Part shown: piece by piece, positions 46,415 to 57,428 of the stretch | How the letters are laid out: every line of letters begins with the position of its first letter | How positions within the stretch are numbered: the first letter of the stretch is position 1 | Source: Merluccius polli | Lineage: Eukaryota; Chordata; Actinopteri; Gadiformes; Merlucciidae | Reading direction: 5' to 3' | DNA: 64,000 bases | NCBI GenBank assembly: GCA_030340625.1 | Contig: JAOPHQ010006628.1 | Span: forward strand, 1-64,000 | Notes under the pieces: generated by a model | Databases searched by the model: none | Told to the model about the DNA's origin: nothing | Seen by the model: the letters and a program-made list of their open reading frames with translations, nothing else | Program-made: the position numbers and the translations under genes

Positions 46415-46750
46415 ATGCAGTACCGGTTGTCGCCACAAGAGTGGAGTGTTTGCCCTTTTTGAATGCAGTACCGGTTGTCGCCACTAGAGTGGAGTGTTTA
46501 CCCTTTTTGAATGCAGTACCGGTTGTCGCCACAAGAGTGGAGTGTTTACTCTTTTTGAATGCAGTACCGGTTGTCGCCACTAGAGTGGAGTGTTTCCCCT
46601 TTTTGAATGCAGTACCGGTTGTCGCCACTAGAGTGGAGTGTTTCCCCTTTTTGAATGCAGTACCGGTTGTCGCCACTAGAGTGGAGTGTTTACCCTTTTT
46701 GAATGCAGTACCGGTTGTCGCCACAAGAGTGGAGTGTTTACCCTTTTATG
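46415..46750. repeat. 48-bp minisatellite, about 7 copies
   Basis: Same unit as at 17826-18016, with CTAGAG/CAAGAG variants alternating between copies. Confidence 0.88.
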
Positions 46751-46754
46751 AGTG

Positions 46755-47338
46755 CTGCTAGCGCCGCTAACATTGAACATGGATGAAGTACTGTTCTGAT
46801 TGTATGCTGTTTGTCAGATTGACAAAGTCATTGAATATTTGTGATGTTATTAGTTATATGTAACATACTATATGATCACCATGATAAAATGTATATTAGA
46901 TATAAATTAAAAATATAAAGTATTTTGCTATATACCTACACCCAAGTGCATTCACTCATATCCATGTTTTTATGATACATTGCTCCCTTTTTTAATTTAT
47001 TTTCATTGCTTTATTTACACACTTAATAATAATGTAATGTTGTAAAATGTAGTATTTTATATAAACTTGTAGTAATATTAGAACAGAATATTACTATAAC
47101 AGAATATTAGTAATGTAAAAGGACGACGTCTGCTGCAGGCGGACCAAACCTTTTCTCATGCCCTATATTTGTCTGATGACCTTTGTGCAGATAACAAACC
47201 TCTTCATCCGCATGCTGAGAGTCCCAGTCCTTCCAAGTCCAGCTAACACAACGCAGGTTACACTTGCTCTGTAATGGTGGCTCGCATCCGTTCCCCTTTT
47301 TGCCCTTTCAGATCTCTCTCCGTTATTCCTCACCACAG
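46755..47338. other. Spacer block C (before gene 3)
   Basis: Matches 18017-18570. No gene was recognised. Confidence 0.5.
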
Positions 47339-48521
47339 GGGCATTTGTGATTAACTAGCTATTGGCTAGCTTTACCCATGGTTAACGTTACGGACTAAGT
47401 AATAACGTTCTAACTAATGTTGATTATTAGTTACACTAACACAATTCTCAGAAACATACTTAGACGACATTTCACACAAGCCATAGTTTTCGTTCTTCAC
47501 AAATGCCGAATTCAGCCAAGGCTTTCTTACCTGAAGGTACCTCCGCCCTGACGCCGTCGTCTCTCTCGTTCAGACCTCTGAGTTCACCAGCAGACTTCCA
47601 TCCATGAGAGAAAGCAAGGCTGTCAATCAAATATCGCTCCTCGGAAACGGCCAATCACAGGAGAGCCTGCGCTGCCTGGGTTCCCTCCCCCAAAGTGCCA
47701 AAACTATTCCTTTCGAGCGAGCAGAACGTGAGCTGCGAGAGTCCGATGTGAGAGCAACGAGGAAATGCTCTCGAGTCCCCGATTTACTCGCTCGCTCTCA
47801 ATTTCCTCTCTCAGGGAGAAGCGCTCTGAGTGTGCGCGAGCGCGCAGAAAGAATTTGCGCGCTCGCAGGTAATAACTACGCGTGTGAAATAATATATACG
47901 CCCGACTATGGCGCCAGATTAGTGCCAAAATGCACTCGCGTGATAAAACATGCAGTCGGGCGTATTATATTATTTCACACGCGTAGTTATTACCTGCGAG
48001 CGCGCAAATTCTTTCTGCGCGCTCGCGCACACTCAGAGCGCTTCTCCCCGAGAGAGGAAATTGAGAGCGAGCGAGTAACTCGGGGACTCGAGAGCATTTC
48101 CTCGTTGCTCTCACATCGGACAGCCTCTCAGCTCACGTTCTGCTCGCTCGAAAGGAATAGTTTTGGCACTTTGGGGGAGGGAACCCAGGCAGGGCGGGCT
48201 CTCCTGTGATTGGCCGTTTCCGATGAGCGATATTTGATTGACAGCCTTGCTTTCTCTCATGGATGGAAGTCTGCTGGTGAACTCAGAGGTCTGAACGAGA
48301 CAACGGCGTCAGGGCGGCGGAGGTACCTTCAGCTAAGAAAGCCTTGGCTGAATTCAGGCATTTGTGATGAACGAAAACTATGGCTTGTGTGAAATGTCAT
48401 CTATGTTTCTGAGAATTGTGTTAGTGTAACTAATAATCAACATTAGTTAGAACGTTATTACTTAGTCCGTAACGTTAACCATGGGTAAAGCTAGCCAATA
48501 GCTAGTTCATCACAAATGCCC
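47339..48521. repeat. Large palindrome, 569-bp arms
   Basis: Left arm 47339-47907 and right arm 47954-48521 are inverted copies of the CCAAT/CpG block with the adjoining TTAACGTTACGGACTAAGTA sequence. They are separated by a spacer of about 46 bp. Other units have one copy. The 201-aa frame at 47604-48209 crosses the palindrome and has no domain. Confidence 0.88.
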
Positions 48522-49013
48522 GAATTCAGCCAAGGCTTTCTTAACTGAAGGTACCTCCGCCCTGACGCCGTTGTCTCGTTCAGACCTCTGAGTTCACCAG
48601 CAGACTTCCATCCATGAGAGAAAGCAAGGCTGTCAATCAAATATCGCGCCTCAGAAACTGCCAATCACAGGAGAGCCCGCCCTGCCTGGGTTCCCTCCCC
48701 CAAAGTGCCAAAACTATTCCTTTCGAGCGAGCAGAACGTGAGCTGCGAGAGGCCGATGTGAGAGCAACGAGGAAATGCTCTCGAGTCCCCGATTTACTCG
48801 CTCGCTCTCAATTTCCTCTCTCGGGGAGTGTGCGCGAGCGCGCAGAAAGAATTTGCGCGCTCGCAGGTAATAACTACGCGTGTGAAATAATATAATACGC
48901 CCGACTGCATGTTTTATCACGCAAGTGCATTTTGGCACTAATCTGACGCCATACCCAACTGCATGTTTTATCACGCGAGTGCATTTTGGCACTAATCTGA
49001 CGCCATACTTATA
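48509..49013. promoter_or_regulatory. Third, direct copy of the CpG/CCAAT block
   Basis: Follows the palindrome in the original orientation. It has a 12-bp shortened CTCTCGGGGAGTGTGCGCGAG region and a small duplicated end (GCATGTTTTATCACGC twice). Confidence 0.35.
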
Positions 49014-50268
49014 GCTTGTTGACGTTCCTCAACATTCATTTCTATATTCACTCGGTGGTTTTATTATTTTGCAAGCAAGTTGTCTCGTTGTTGTTCTGTT
49101 GACTTGGTAATAGTTTAGTATCCTATCTTTATCTATGCGAGGCTCCTTTTTATCGGTAACCATAGTGACCGGAAATCGTCAGCTCGCCCATTTTGCTCGC
49201 TGACGATTTCAGGTGAGGTATGTACTGAAAACGGCTCTGTGATTTGTTCAGATACTGAGTTATAGAATCAACTCCGCTCACATCAAGGTGTATATTAAGT
49301 GATGTGGGTAGTGTGGTCACGTGGTGTGGCGGTCAGTGAGTTGTTCTGTTGTATTTCTGTTTGGTCGAGTGAAGCTAGCTTGCTAAGTCTGTTAGCTTGT
49401 GAGACGGCTAGCCGCTGTGCCTCGCGCGCTGGGGCTCTGAGGAAGTGGAGCTGAAGTAAAATGGCGGCTGCTTCGGTGTGTGGGTTGTATTCCTATTCTA
49501 ATGTGTAGGGTTAGCAGGAGCGGTATGTTCACCATCCTCACCAACCACATGCATGCGTTTGTGAACAGATGTGTTGAAATAAACACTGTGAACCTGGGAG
49601 AAGTGGTTGAGTCTCTTCAGTGTGCGGACATTGAACCTGAAATAGGGGACTACACTGGCAACGCACCCTCTTCACTATCATAACTTCATGCTTACTCCTT
49701 GCTATAATTCACTGGCTAACCATCATTACCTCATGCACCCCCATTCAACATGGCCTTATTTCCTGCAGGGTCAGACACGACCTCATCACCTCATTTAGGC
49801 TATTTCATTGTTTATAATTGTTTCTGTCTTTCAGCGATGCATTTCCCTGACTACCCTCTCCCTTTGCATATTTTACTAGGAGTCGTTGCTTCCTGGTAAG
49901 GTTGATGCTGTGTATTGGTGTATTGTCCTCCTTTTTGGGGGCTATCCTGTACTATTCATGGCTGCTCTACCCCCTTTACATTGATGACGTCGCTATGACG
50001 ACGTCACGATGGGGTCTCATCGCCAAAGACTGCAGTAAGTCATTCACGCCTCTCTGCTCTCTGCTCTCCCTACAGGCACCTGTTCATTTGGTTATGTTAC
50101 CTTAGTTTATGCGTATTCATATGCGTTGTTCTGCACCGTACAACACACACCCTCATTCATGCACACTCACACCACTGACAGTACTGACATCCACACCCCA
50201 TCTTTTAATGATTTTCATTTGGTCTAATTTGGTATTTTGCTGAAATGTTTGCCATGGTGTGGTCTCTC
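49014..50268. other. Unassigned unit-specific DNA
   Basis: Absent from the other spacers. It contains inverted AATCGTCAGC/GCTGACGATT at about 49173-49209 and an open frame at 49480-49683 without a known domain. Probably inserted mobile DNA; not classified. Confidence 0.35.
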
Positions 50269-50958
50269 TTTAAGATAAGATAAGATAAACCTTTATTGCC
50301 CCAAGGGGAATTTGTCTTGCACTTGGGAGCCACATACAGTATAAGTACACAAAAAAACAGCACAATAAGCACAAACCTGTGCACATACAGACACAGACAA
50401 TGATAGACAAAATAACACAGTATAGAACATACAGTATAAAAAGATAAAAGCTAAACATAAACATTCAAAGTGCATAGTGCATACTTAGGGTGGCTCTCTA
50501 CCTGGATTCAACCTGTTAAGCAGCTGAATACTCCTTGGCACAAAAGATGTCATGCTCTCATGCTCGCAGGCCGAGGGGAGAGGGGAGTACTCTGGGAAGA
50601 GAGGGTGAGACGGACCATCCAGTATCCTCAAGGCCAAATTAATTGAAAATTCATCAGTAATTTGTGTAATGCTTTTCACCTTGGTTCCCGTCATTTTCCT
50701 GCCCAGTTTTGTTACCTTGTCCAGCATATTCCTGTTCTGGACAGACAGCCCCCCCCCCCCAAACACTGAATTGCAAAGGGCACAACACTTTGTATGAAAG
50801 TTAAATAAAATAATCTTAAGATCGTTGTATCAGCCTTAAAACTACGCAGCTTTCTTAAAAAATAAAATCTTTGTTGTGCCTTTGAGTATCTTGCCAGAGT
50901 ATTAGCCTTCCATGTTCATTTATTATCTATGATTGAACCCAAGTACTGTTGCGCCGGA
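50269..50958 (-). pseudogene. Non-LTR retrotransposon C-terminal fragment
   Basis: On the minus strand: TYLGSIIDNKWTWKANT, then QQRFYFLRKLRSFKADTTIL, then (after a frameshift in the C10 run at 50751-50760) LSVQNRNMLDKVTKLGRKMT, and ILDGPSHPLFPEYSPLPS...SIQLLNR. This is the C-terminal region of a fish CR1/L2/Rex-type LINE ORF. The 3' end at 50270-50295 has (GATAA)n and CAATAAAGG on the minus strand, typical of these tails. Confidence 0.75.
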
Positions 50959-50960
50959 GT

Positions 50961-51683
50961 AAGGCCCAACTGGAGTAGCTCCAGTCTCCTGGAGGAGATC
51001 CTGGAGGATCCAGTGCTCATCAGTAGAAGCCAGGGCAGAGTGACCACTAATTAAAGTCCGAAACAAGCCATGATTTGGCCGCTGTCCGCATCAAAATGTA
51101 GTCTCCTTATTTATAAAGTGCAAGCACGCGCACATTTAACACCAACACTTAGGGCAACACTGCAACAACAAACAGACACGGACAGACAAACAGCTCCGCG
51201 TGCGCGTGGCCACTGAGCGGCGCCGCGCCCACCGAGTCCACCGAGTCCCTTACGGACGACTGCACTTAGGGGACGAAGGCCCGCGAGCGGCGAAAGGCTG
51301 AGCCGCCATCTGCCGGCCCGGTGCCGTCAGCGCAGCCGGCGGCCAAACGCTTCTCTGTTTCGTGGCGCTTCAGATGCAAGATGTCCGACCGGCCGACCGT
51401 TGAACAGCAGAGCGGCTCCACTCGCTGTGCTTCTCTAGCGACCGCCGGTCAGCGGCCCGGCGGTGTAATTCCCACAACTACGGAGGAACCGATGAGCAAA
51501 CCGGTCCCGCCGCCATAACCGTCCGCCCCACCGGGTCCGCGGCCGCGCGCGGCTCCGCCTCAGTGCCGTTTACGTCCACAAATGATCGCGTGATTTTCGG
51601 GATTCTCGCGTGGTCTCGCAGTTCTCGCGTGATCTTGCAAATCCGGCCGCCTCGCAGGAGGAACAGAACCGAAGTTGGGCCTT
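50961..51683. other. GC/CpG-rich insertion between LINE fragments
   Basis: Bounded by inverted 11-mers AAGGCCCAACT and AGTTGGGCCTT. It is very CpG-rich at 51180-51560. It splits what looks like one minus-strand LINE. The 65-aa frame at 51321 has no known domain. Confidence 0.4.
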
Positions 51684-51727
51684 ATGCTGTGATGAGAGAG
51701 TACTGTTATATTGGAGATAGCCGAGCC

Positions 51728-52022
51728 TCACGCTGCCCCTTGCAGCCACCATGACCTTACACTGAGGAGGAACCATGGAGCAGGTCTTATCAGTGAAGAA
51801 GTGAAGAGCCTACTCCAATCCTGTGGCCTCTGGTGTCTGTTTAAAACCACCAGTACATGCCTCCCTCTCTTCCAGATCACCGTCATCTGCACACAAGACA
51901 GCAGCCCCTCCCCTCCAACAGAGGAAGAGATGGGATTGGTCATCACATGAAATGAGAGGATCAAACACGCTGCCCTGCGGAGTCCCAGCATAAACACTGG
52001 ATAAGGCAGATCCCCCCTTCAC
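51728..52022 (-). pseudogene. Reverse transcriptase fragment
   Basis: The minus-strand product contains AGTPQGSVFDPLIS, the conserved RT motif usually written G.PQGS...P, followed by a degraded ADD region. In minus-strand order it precedes the C-terminal fragment at 50269-50958, so both may be one LINE. Confidence 0.55.
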
Positions 52023-52964
52023 CCTGAAGGAGTGAGGACCTTAAACATGGACTCATGACCTCTCACCCCTCCTGTATTCATGTTCTACACTTTATAGAGA
52101 TGTTATACGTGAGGAAACTTTATCTTCCTTATCAACTCTCAGCTGCTTAGCTCTGAACTGACGTCCTTTGGAGTGGAAAATATCAGTGAACATATCCTCT
52201 GCAGATACATTCATGACGGTGTTTCTGCCCCAACTGGTTCACACATGTGTTTCCTGGTGTGTGTGTGTGTGTGTGTGTGAAATGCATTTCAGGATTTTAT
52301 GGTATGAGGAAGAAAAAAATATTTGATCTCACAAACACAAAACCACTGGTTGGTTCAGAACAGTCCTTCAATCTTATTGTGTTGGACGGTTTGGCGTTGC
52401 ACTCTTTATTACAGCTGGGACGAGACAAGGTACTGTAGTCAACGCTTATCTCTCTAAACTAATGACAAATATGTTCATAGGCGATTCTCTGAACACTTGA
52501 CGAGGTTAAAGTGGTAGTGACAATGTTTAATCAATACGTCATTTGAAATATCGCGATCTGTTTTGGACATGTATATACATGAAAATGTTCCTCTGATATT
52601 TCTTTAATTTTTGTCTTTTTGGGGGACTTTATATGTGCTTATAAAATACATGATGTATGATTTTTCTGATTATGATTTAGTTGTTGTTTTTTTTACAGTG
52701 TTTAGTGAAGCTCTTTAAACCATCATATTATAGTCATTGTTATTCTCTGGTTGGGTTGGTAAACTTCATGAGGAAGTCCATGTATGGTCATGTCTTCAGA
52801 CAGGTTTAACCAGGACAGGGAGCAGTAGGTATGACTTCCGCATAGCGAACCTGATCTGTCATCAATGAACTACAAACTAACATCAGAATCTACAACATAA
52901 TTAGATGCTGAAGTTCCCTAGAATCAATATGTAGTTGTGTGTGTGTCCAGGTGTCCAGTCTACT

Positions 52965-53482
52965 ATGGATGAGGAGACAGAGGAGGGGGGTCCTCCCTCT
53001 AAAACCACTCTGTCTGGGGAACATGGCCGCCACAGCAGAGCTAAGAGGTAAGAAGAGGATCTCTAACTGTCTGTGACTGTTGTTCATCTCAGAGCTCAGC
53101 AGTGATATATCATCACACCATCATGAGTCTGAGTAAAAGCTGTGTGTGTGTTGTGTTGAAGCCCAGAGCAGCAGGAGAGAGCAGACTCCCCTGGACCCAG
53201 CTGTGTCTCCATGAAGAGTGACTGGTCTATGGATATACCTGTTCAGTTTAAAGATGGAAATCAGTCTGTTGAGAAGAGGTAAGGATTAGTTAGAGATGAT
53301 AAAAATACAATCACCGAATGTCCTCTCTCTATACTATCTATCTATGTTATCTATCTGTGTTATACCGGTCACATATATAAATATATATTATCAATACAAA
53401 CTCAAATATTGCCACTTATACAATTGGAAACTTTAACATGCCGATCACCGGGCTTTCAGCATAAAATAAATAATAAACCGAG

Positions 53483-53530
<48 letters not shown>

Positions 53531-54963
53531 CGCACACACACACACACACACTGCTATCAGCTCGCTACCCTACCAAACACACACACACACACACACACTG
53601 CTATCACTTCAAGGCAGAACTCTTCTGTGATCTGCAGCAGACGAAACAATATAGTCTGTCTGGACCCAGTGGTCCTCAGCTCTTGACCCCCTGTCTCTCT
53701 TTCTCTTAAGTCCTCCCCAAAACAGTCAGCACACCTTCCACCTCACAGTCACCTCATCACACACGCAGACATTATTGTAATAAATAGACACAAACAGCCT
53801 TCTCCAAGAGAAAGTAGTGAATGTACATTAGAGGAAGGACATGTTTCAGTCCATCGCTGGGCTACATGATGATGAGAATACAACAGCCAAGCCTCCACAT
53901 GTCCAGATGGTTGTCATTGTTTCTGTAGAAGAGTCCAGAGAGCAGACTCTGTACCCGTGTCTCCATGAAGAGTGGCTGGTTGATAGATAATCCATATATT
54001 GGTAATATTCGGGGAGCAATCATCAGAGAGAAAAAAAGATAAAAAGTCAATTCATAGTGCAAATCTTTCCCTGCCTGAATCGTAGCCGGCGGACACCACT
54101 GCTGCAGAATCACGTTTTTATCAACTCATCTTTTTCTGTTTTTCCATTTTATTTCTACAGTGTTATTTTAATAACGCAAACCTACAATATCATGTAGGGT
54201 TGCTGCGGGACGTCAGTGGCTTTCGGATCCACTCATCTGTCCGACTCTGTTACTGCAGAGCTTCAGTGTAGCCTACAAGTTTCTGAAGACACACGGCCTC
54301 CATAGTATGAGAGTCGGCCGACTCTCATACATATAGTTATCACAAAGCTAATAAGGTGGTTTGAACATTGTGCAGAGTTTTGATGAAAATGCACAGCAGG
54401 ACTGGCGCTATTCACCTGAGGAGAAATCACACAGGCGCTATTGAGGGAGACGGATTATCATAAAAGGAAAACACATTGCAACCTGTTCTATTCATGTTTA
54501 TTAAATTACCAACCTGTTACTATTAGTAGGGAAAGTTTTGTGGTATCTTTTGACCTCATTTAAACATTGAAATAGCTGCTAAATAGCCACGTTTATTATT
54601 AAAACCCTTCTAAAACCTAGATAAATCCTGCTTCTTGTTTTTCTAGAAGAGTCCAGCAGGAGAGAGCAGACTCCCCTGGACCCAGCTGTGTCTCCATGAA
54701 GAGTGACTGGTCTATGGATATACCTGTTCAGTTTAAAGATGGAAATCAGTCTGTTGAGAAGAGGTAAGGATTAGTTAGAGATGATGAAAATACAATAATC
54801 GAATGTCCTATCTCTATACTATCTATGTTATCTATCTGTGTTATACCTGGTCACATATATAAATATATATTATCATTACAAACTAAAATATTGCCACTTA
54901 TATAATTGGAAACTTTAACATGCCGATCACCGGGCTTTCACCATAAAATAAATAATAAACGAG

Positions 54964-55005
<42 letters not shown>

Positions 55006-56340
55006 TATCAGCTAGCTACCATACCAAAACCCTTCCAATCCATTAACCCCCTGCTCGCCACAACATCTTATTTCTGTGGCCGCAACTGACTAGTGGGAGC
55101 ATCACCATGGAAATGAAGGTATGGTTATCAGTTTGTTGCAAAGAGCAGGAAGTGTTAGTCATATGATAGCAAAGAACAGGCAGGCTTGTGTCGCTTGTCT
55201 CTGTACATGTAAAGATTCTTTTGGATAATACCCGGAGGTGACAGTCTGGCGCTGGGGCCAGACACCACAAGGACGAGGTGGGAAGACGTCAACAGCCCTT
55301 TATGACGTTTTCACTGTTTGTGTATGTAACTTCCTGGGTCAGGGATAGTTGGTGCTCAGACTTCGTGAACTGACACACACACTTTGTTGTTCTGTCAGGG
55401 AAACGTAGTCGGACCCAGATATATCTGCAAAACTCTGCACACTCTACTGGTGTTAAGAATAAAACTGATTATTGAGTAAAGTAAAACTTCTTCTATCGCT
55501 TCATTAAAGAACACGCGTGAGTAAGAGTTTCAAGAGAAACTGCTTTTCACAAAAGAAACAAGATATTATGGAAAACCCTAGAACATTTAATAAATATTAT
55601 TATTATTATTATTATTATTGTTATTATTATTATAGTTATTATTATTATTAGGCCTTTTACAACCAGTTAGTTGGGAGTCTATCAGATTCTCATTCTGGAC
55701 AGCAGGTGTGTCTTTTTCCTACAAATTAAACAAAGCATTTGAATCGTGAATTGAGATTCGAACACCGAGCAAATGAACTTATATCAGAATATTGAAATAG
55801 TCGGCTCCGCCCTATGAATCATCTCCTCAATTTAAAGATGGACGCCCCTCGAGTAAGAAGAGGGAGGAGCTTCAAACAGATCAGAAAACAGACCTGGGGT
55901 CCGTTTCACAAAGCAGGTTTAGTGAAAACCCTGCGTTTATTAACCCTGAACTGAGGGAAACTCTGCGATTTCCGTTTCACAAAGGGAGATAACTCAAACC
56001 AGAGAAAGAGGGGCAACTCTAACCTGTTTCACAGAGAGAGGTAACTTACGCTCTCGGTCAGTTACCGTAGTAACAGACTCTATGAACCTAACCTGGTCGG
56101 GACCAGGTTTTACTCAATGGATCAATGTGTCTCCGCCCTCTTTCAGCCACACACGCCATTTGATTTCCTCATTCATTCAGTCAGCGAGTTTTGGCGTAGC
56201 CGTCTGTCAAAAATCATTTAACAAAATCAGAGTCAGTGCTATTTCAGAAGTCCATTAGGCAGTAGGAGGCGACTTTTTCACGAACATGTCCTTTTGACCA
56301 GCGCTCGAAGTGGAAAAAAATAAGTGCCGGTACTCCCTTA

Positions 56341-56402
<62 letters not shown>

Positions 56403-57364
56403 CGCTTTGGGTGTCTTGAAAAGCGCTATATAAATGCAATTAATTATTATTATATAATTATTATTTACTGCGCAGAGAATTAAATATTCGTCGGGAGAGG
56501 GTTATCAGACCATAGATGTAGCCTTTCCAGACAATTATCATTTCCAGACAATTATCTTTTTCAGCGGTACCGTTTCACGTCACAGTCCATCATTTACATA
56601 CGCAACCTAATCCGTCCTTACATGTGCAACATTACCAACCGTAGTCTGCTCTCACATCCCAGCAGATATTGTGTTGCACTGCGTTTCTTTGCAGATGTTT
56701 TTTGTACAATGTCGGAGATGTAGAGGCAACTGTATACAGTCAAATAGCCACTTAATATTTACTTTACAGTGTAAAACATGATCAAAATGATCATGCCGAG
56801 GTCTTATCTGTTTGAATAATGTAATCTTAAACTGCTGTCAAGTGCGCTTCTCCCCCGCGGGATTGCACCTAAATGAAATAAATAGTTACCATTCAAGCAG
56901 TTTTCCTCTGTAATATTATTGTGATCGCAAAGGACTCCATTTAAACTTACGCAGCAGTGTTGCACTTCTTTCTAAAAACGTGTTGAAACTCGCCATATGA
57001 GCGCATTAGTAGTAGGTATATTAAGTATTTCCAATCGAGGTTGGTGACTTCCCCGTTGCCATGGTGACTCGTCGAATCGGGGCTCCATTGATGCTGGCTT
57101 TTTATAGTTGTGGTGCACGCGCTCAACCCTAGGTGGAACTCCTCTGAGTTGATCAACTTAACTCAAAACCGGTGTTGTGGAACCGAAATCCCAGAGTTTT
57201 CTATCTCAGTGGAGATCAACTCAGCGTTTAGGATTAAACTCAGAGGTTGTTAAACCTGCTTTGTGAAACGGACCCCAGAACATCAGACTGTACTTATCAG
57301 ACGTAACAAGTCAGGAGAAACTAAATAGTTCTGGACCTTCAGACTCCCCATTAAGCAGTCTCTA

Positions 57365-57428
<64 letters not shown>

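Noticed and set aside
47604..48209. 201-aa frame
   Set aside because: Crosses the palindrome, so it reads one arm and then its inverse. No domain.
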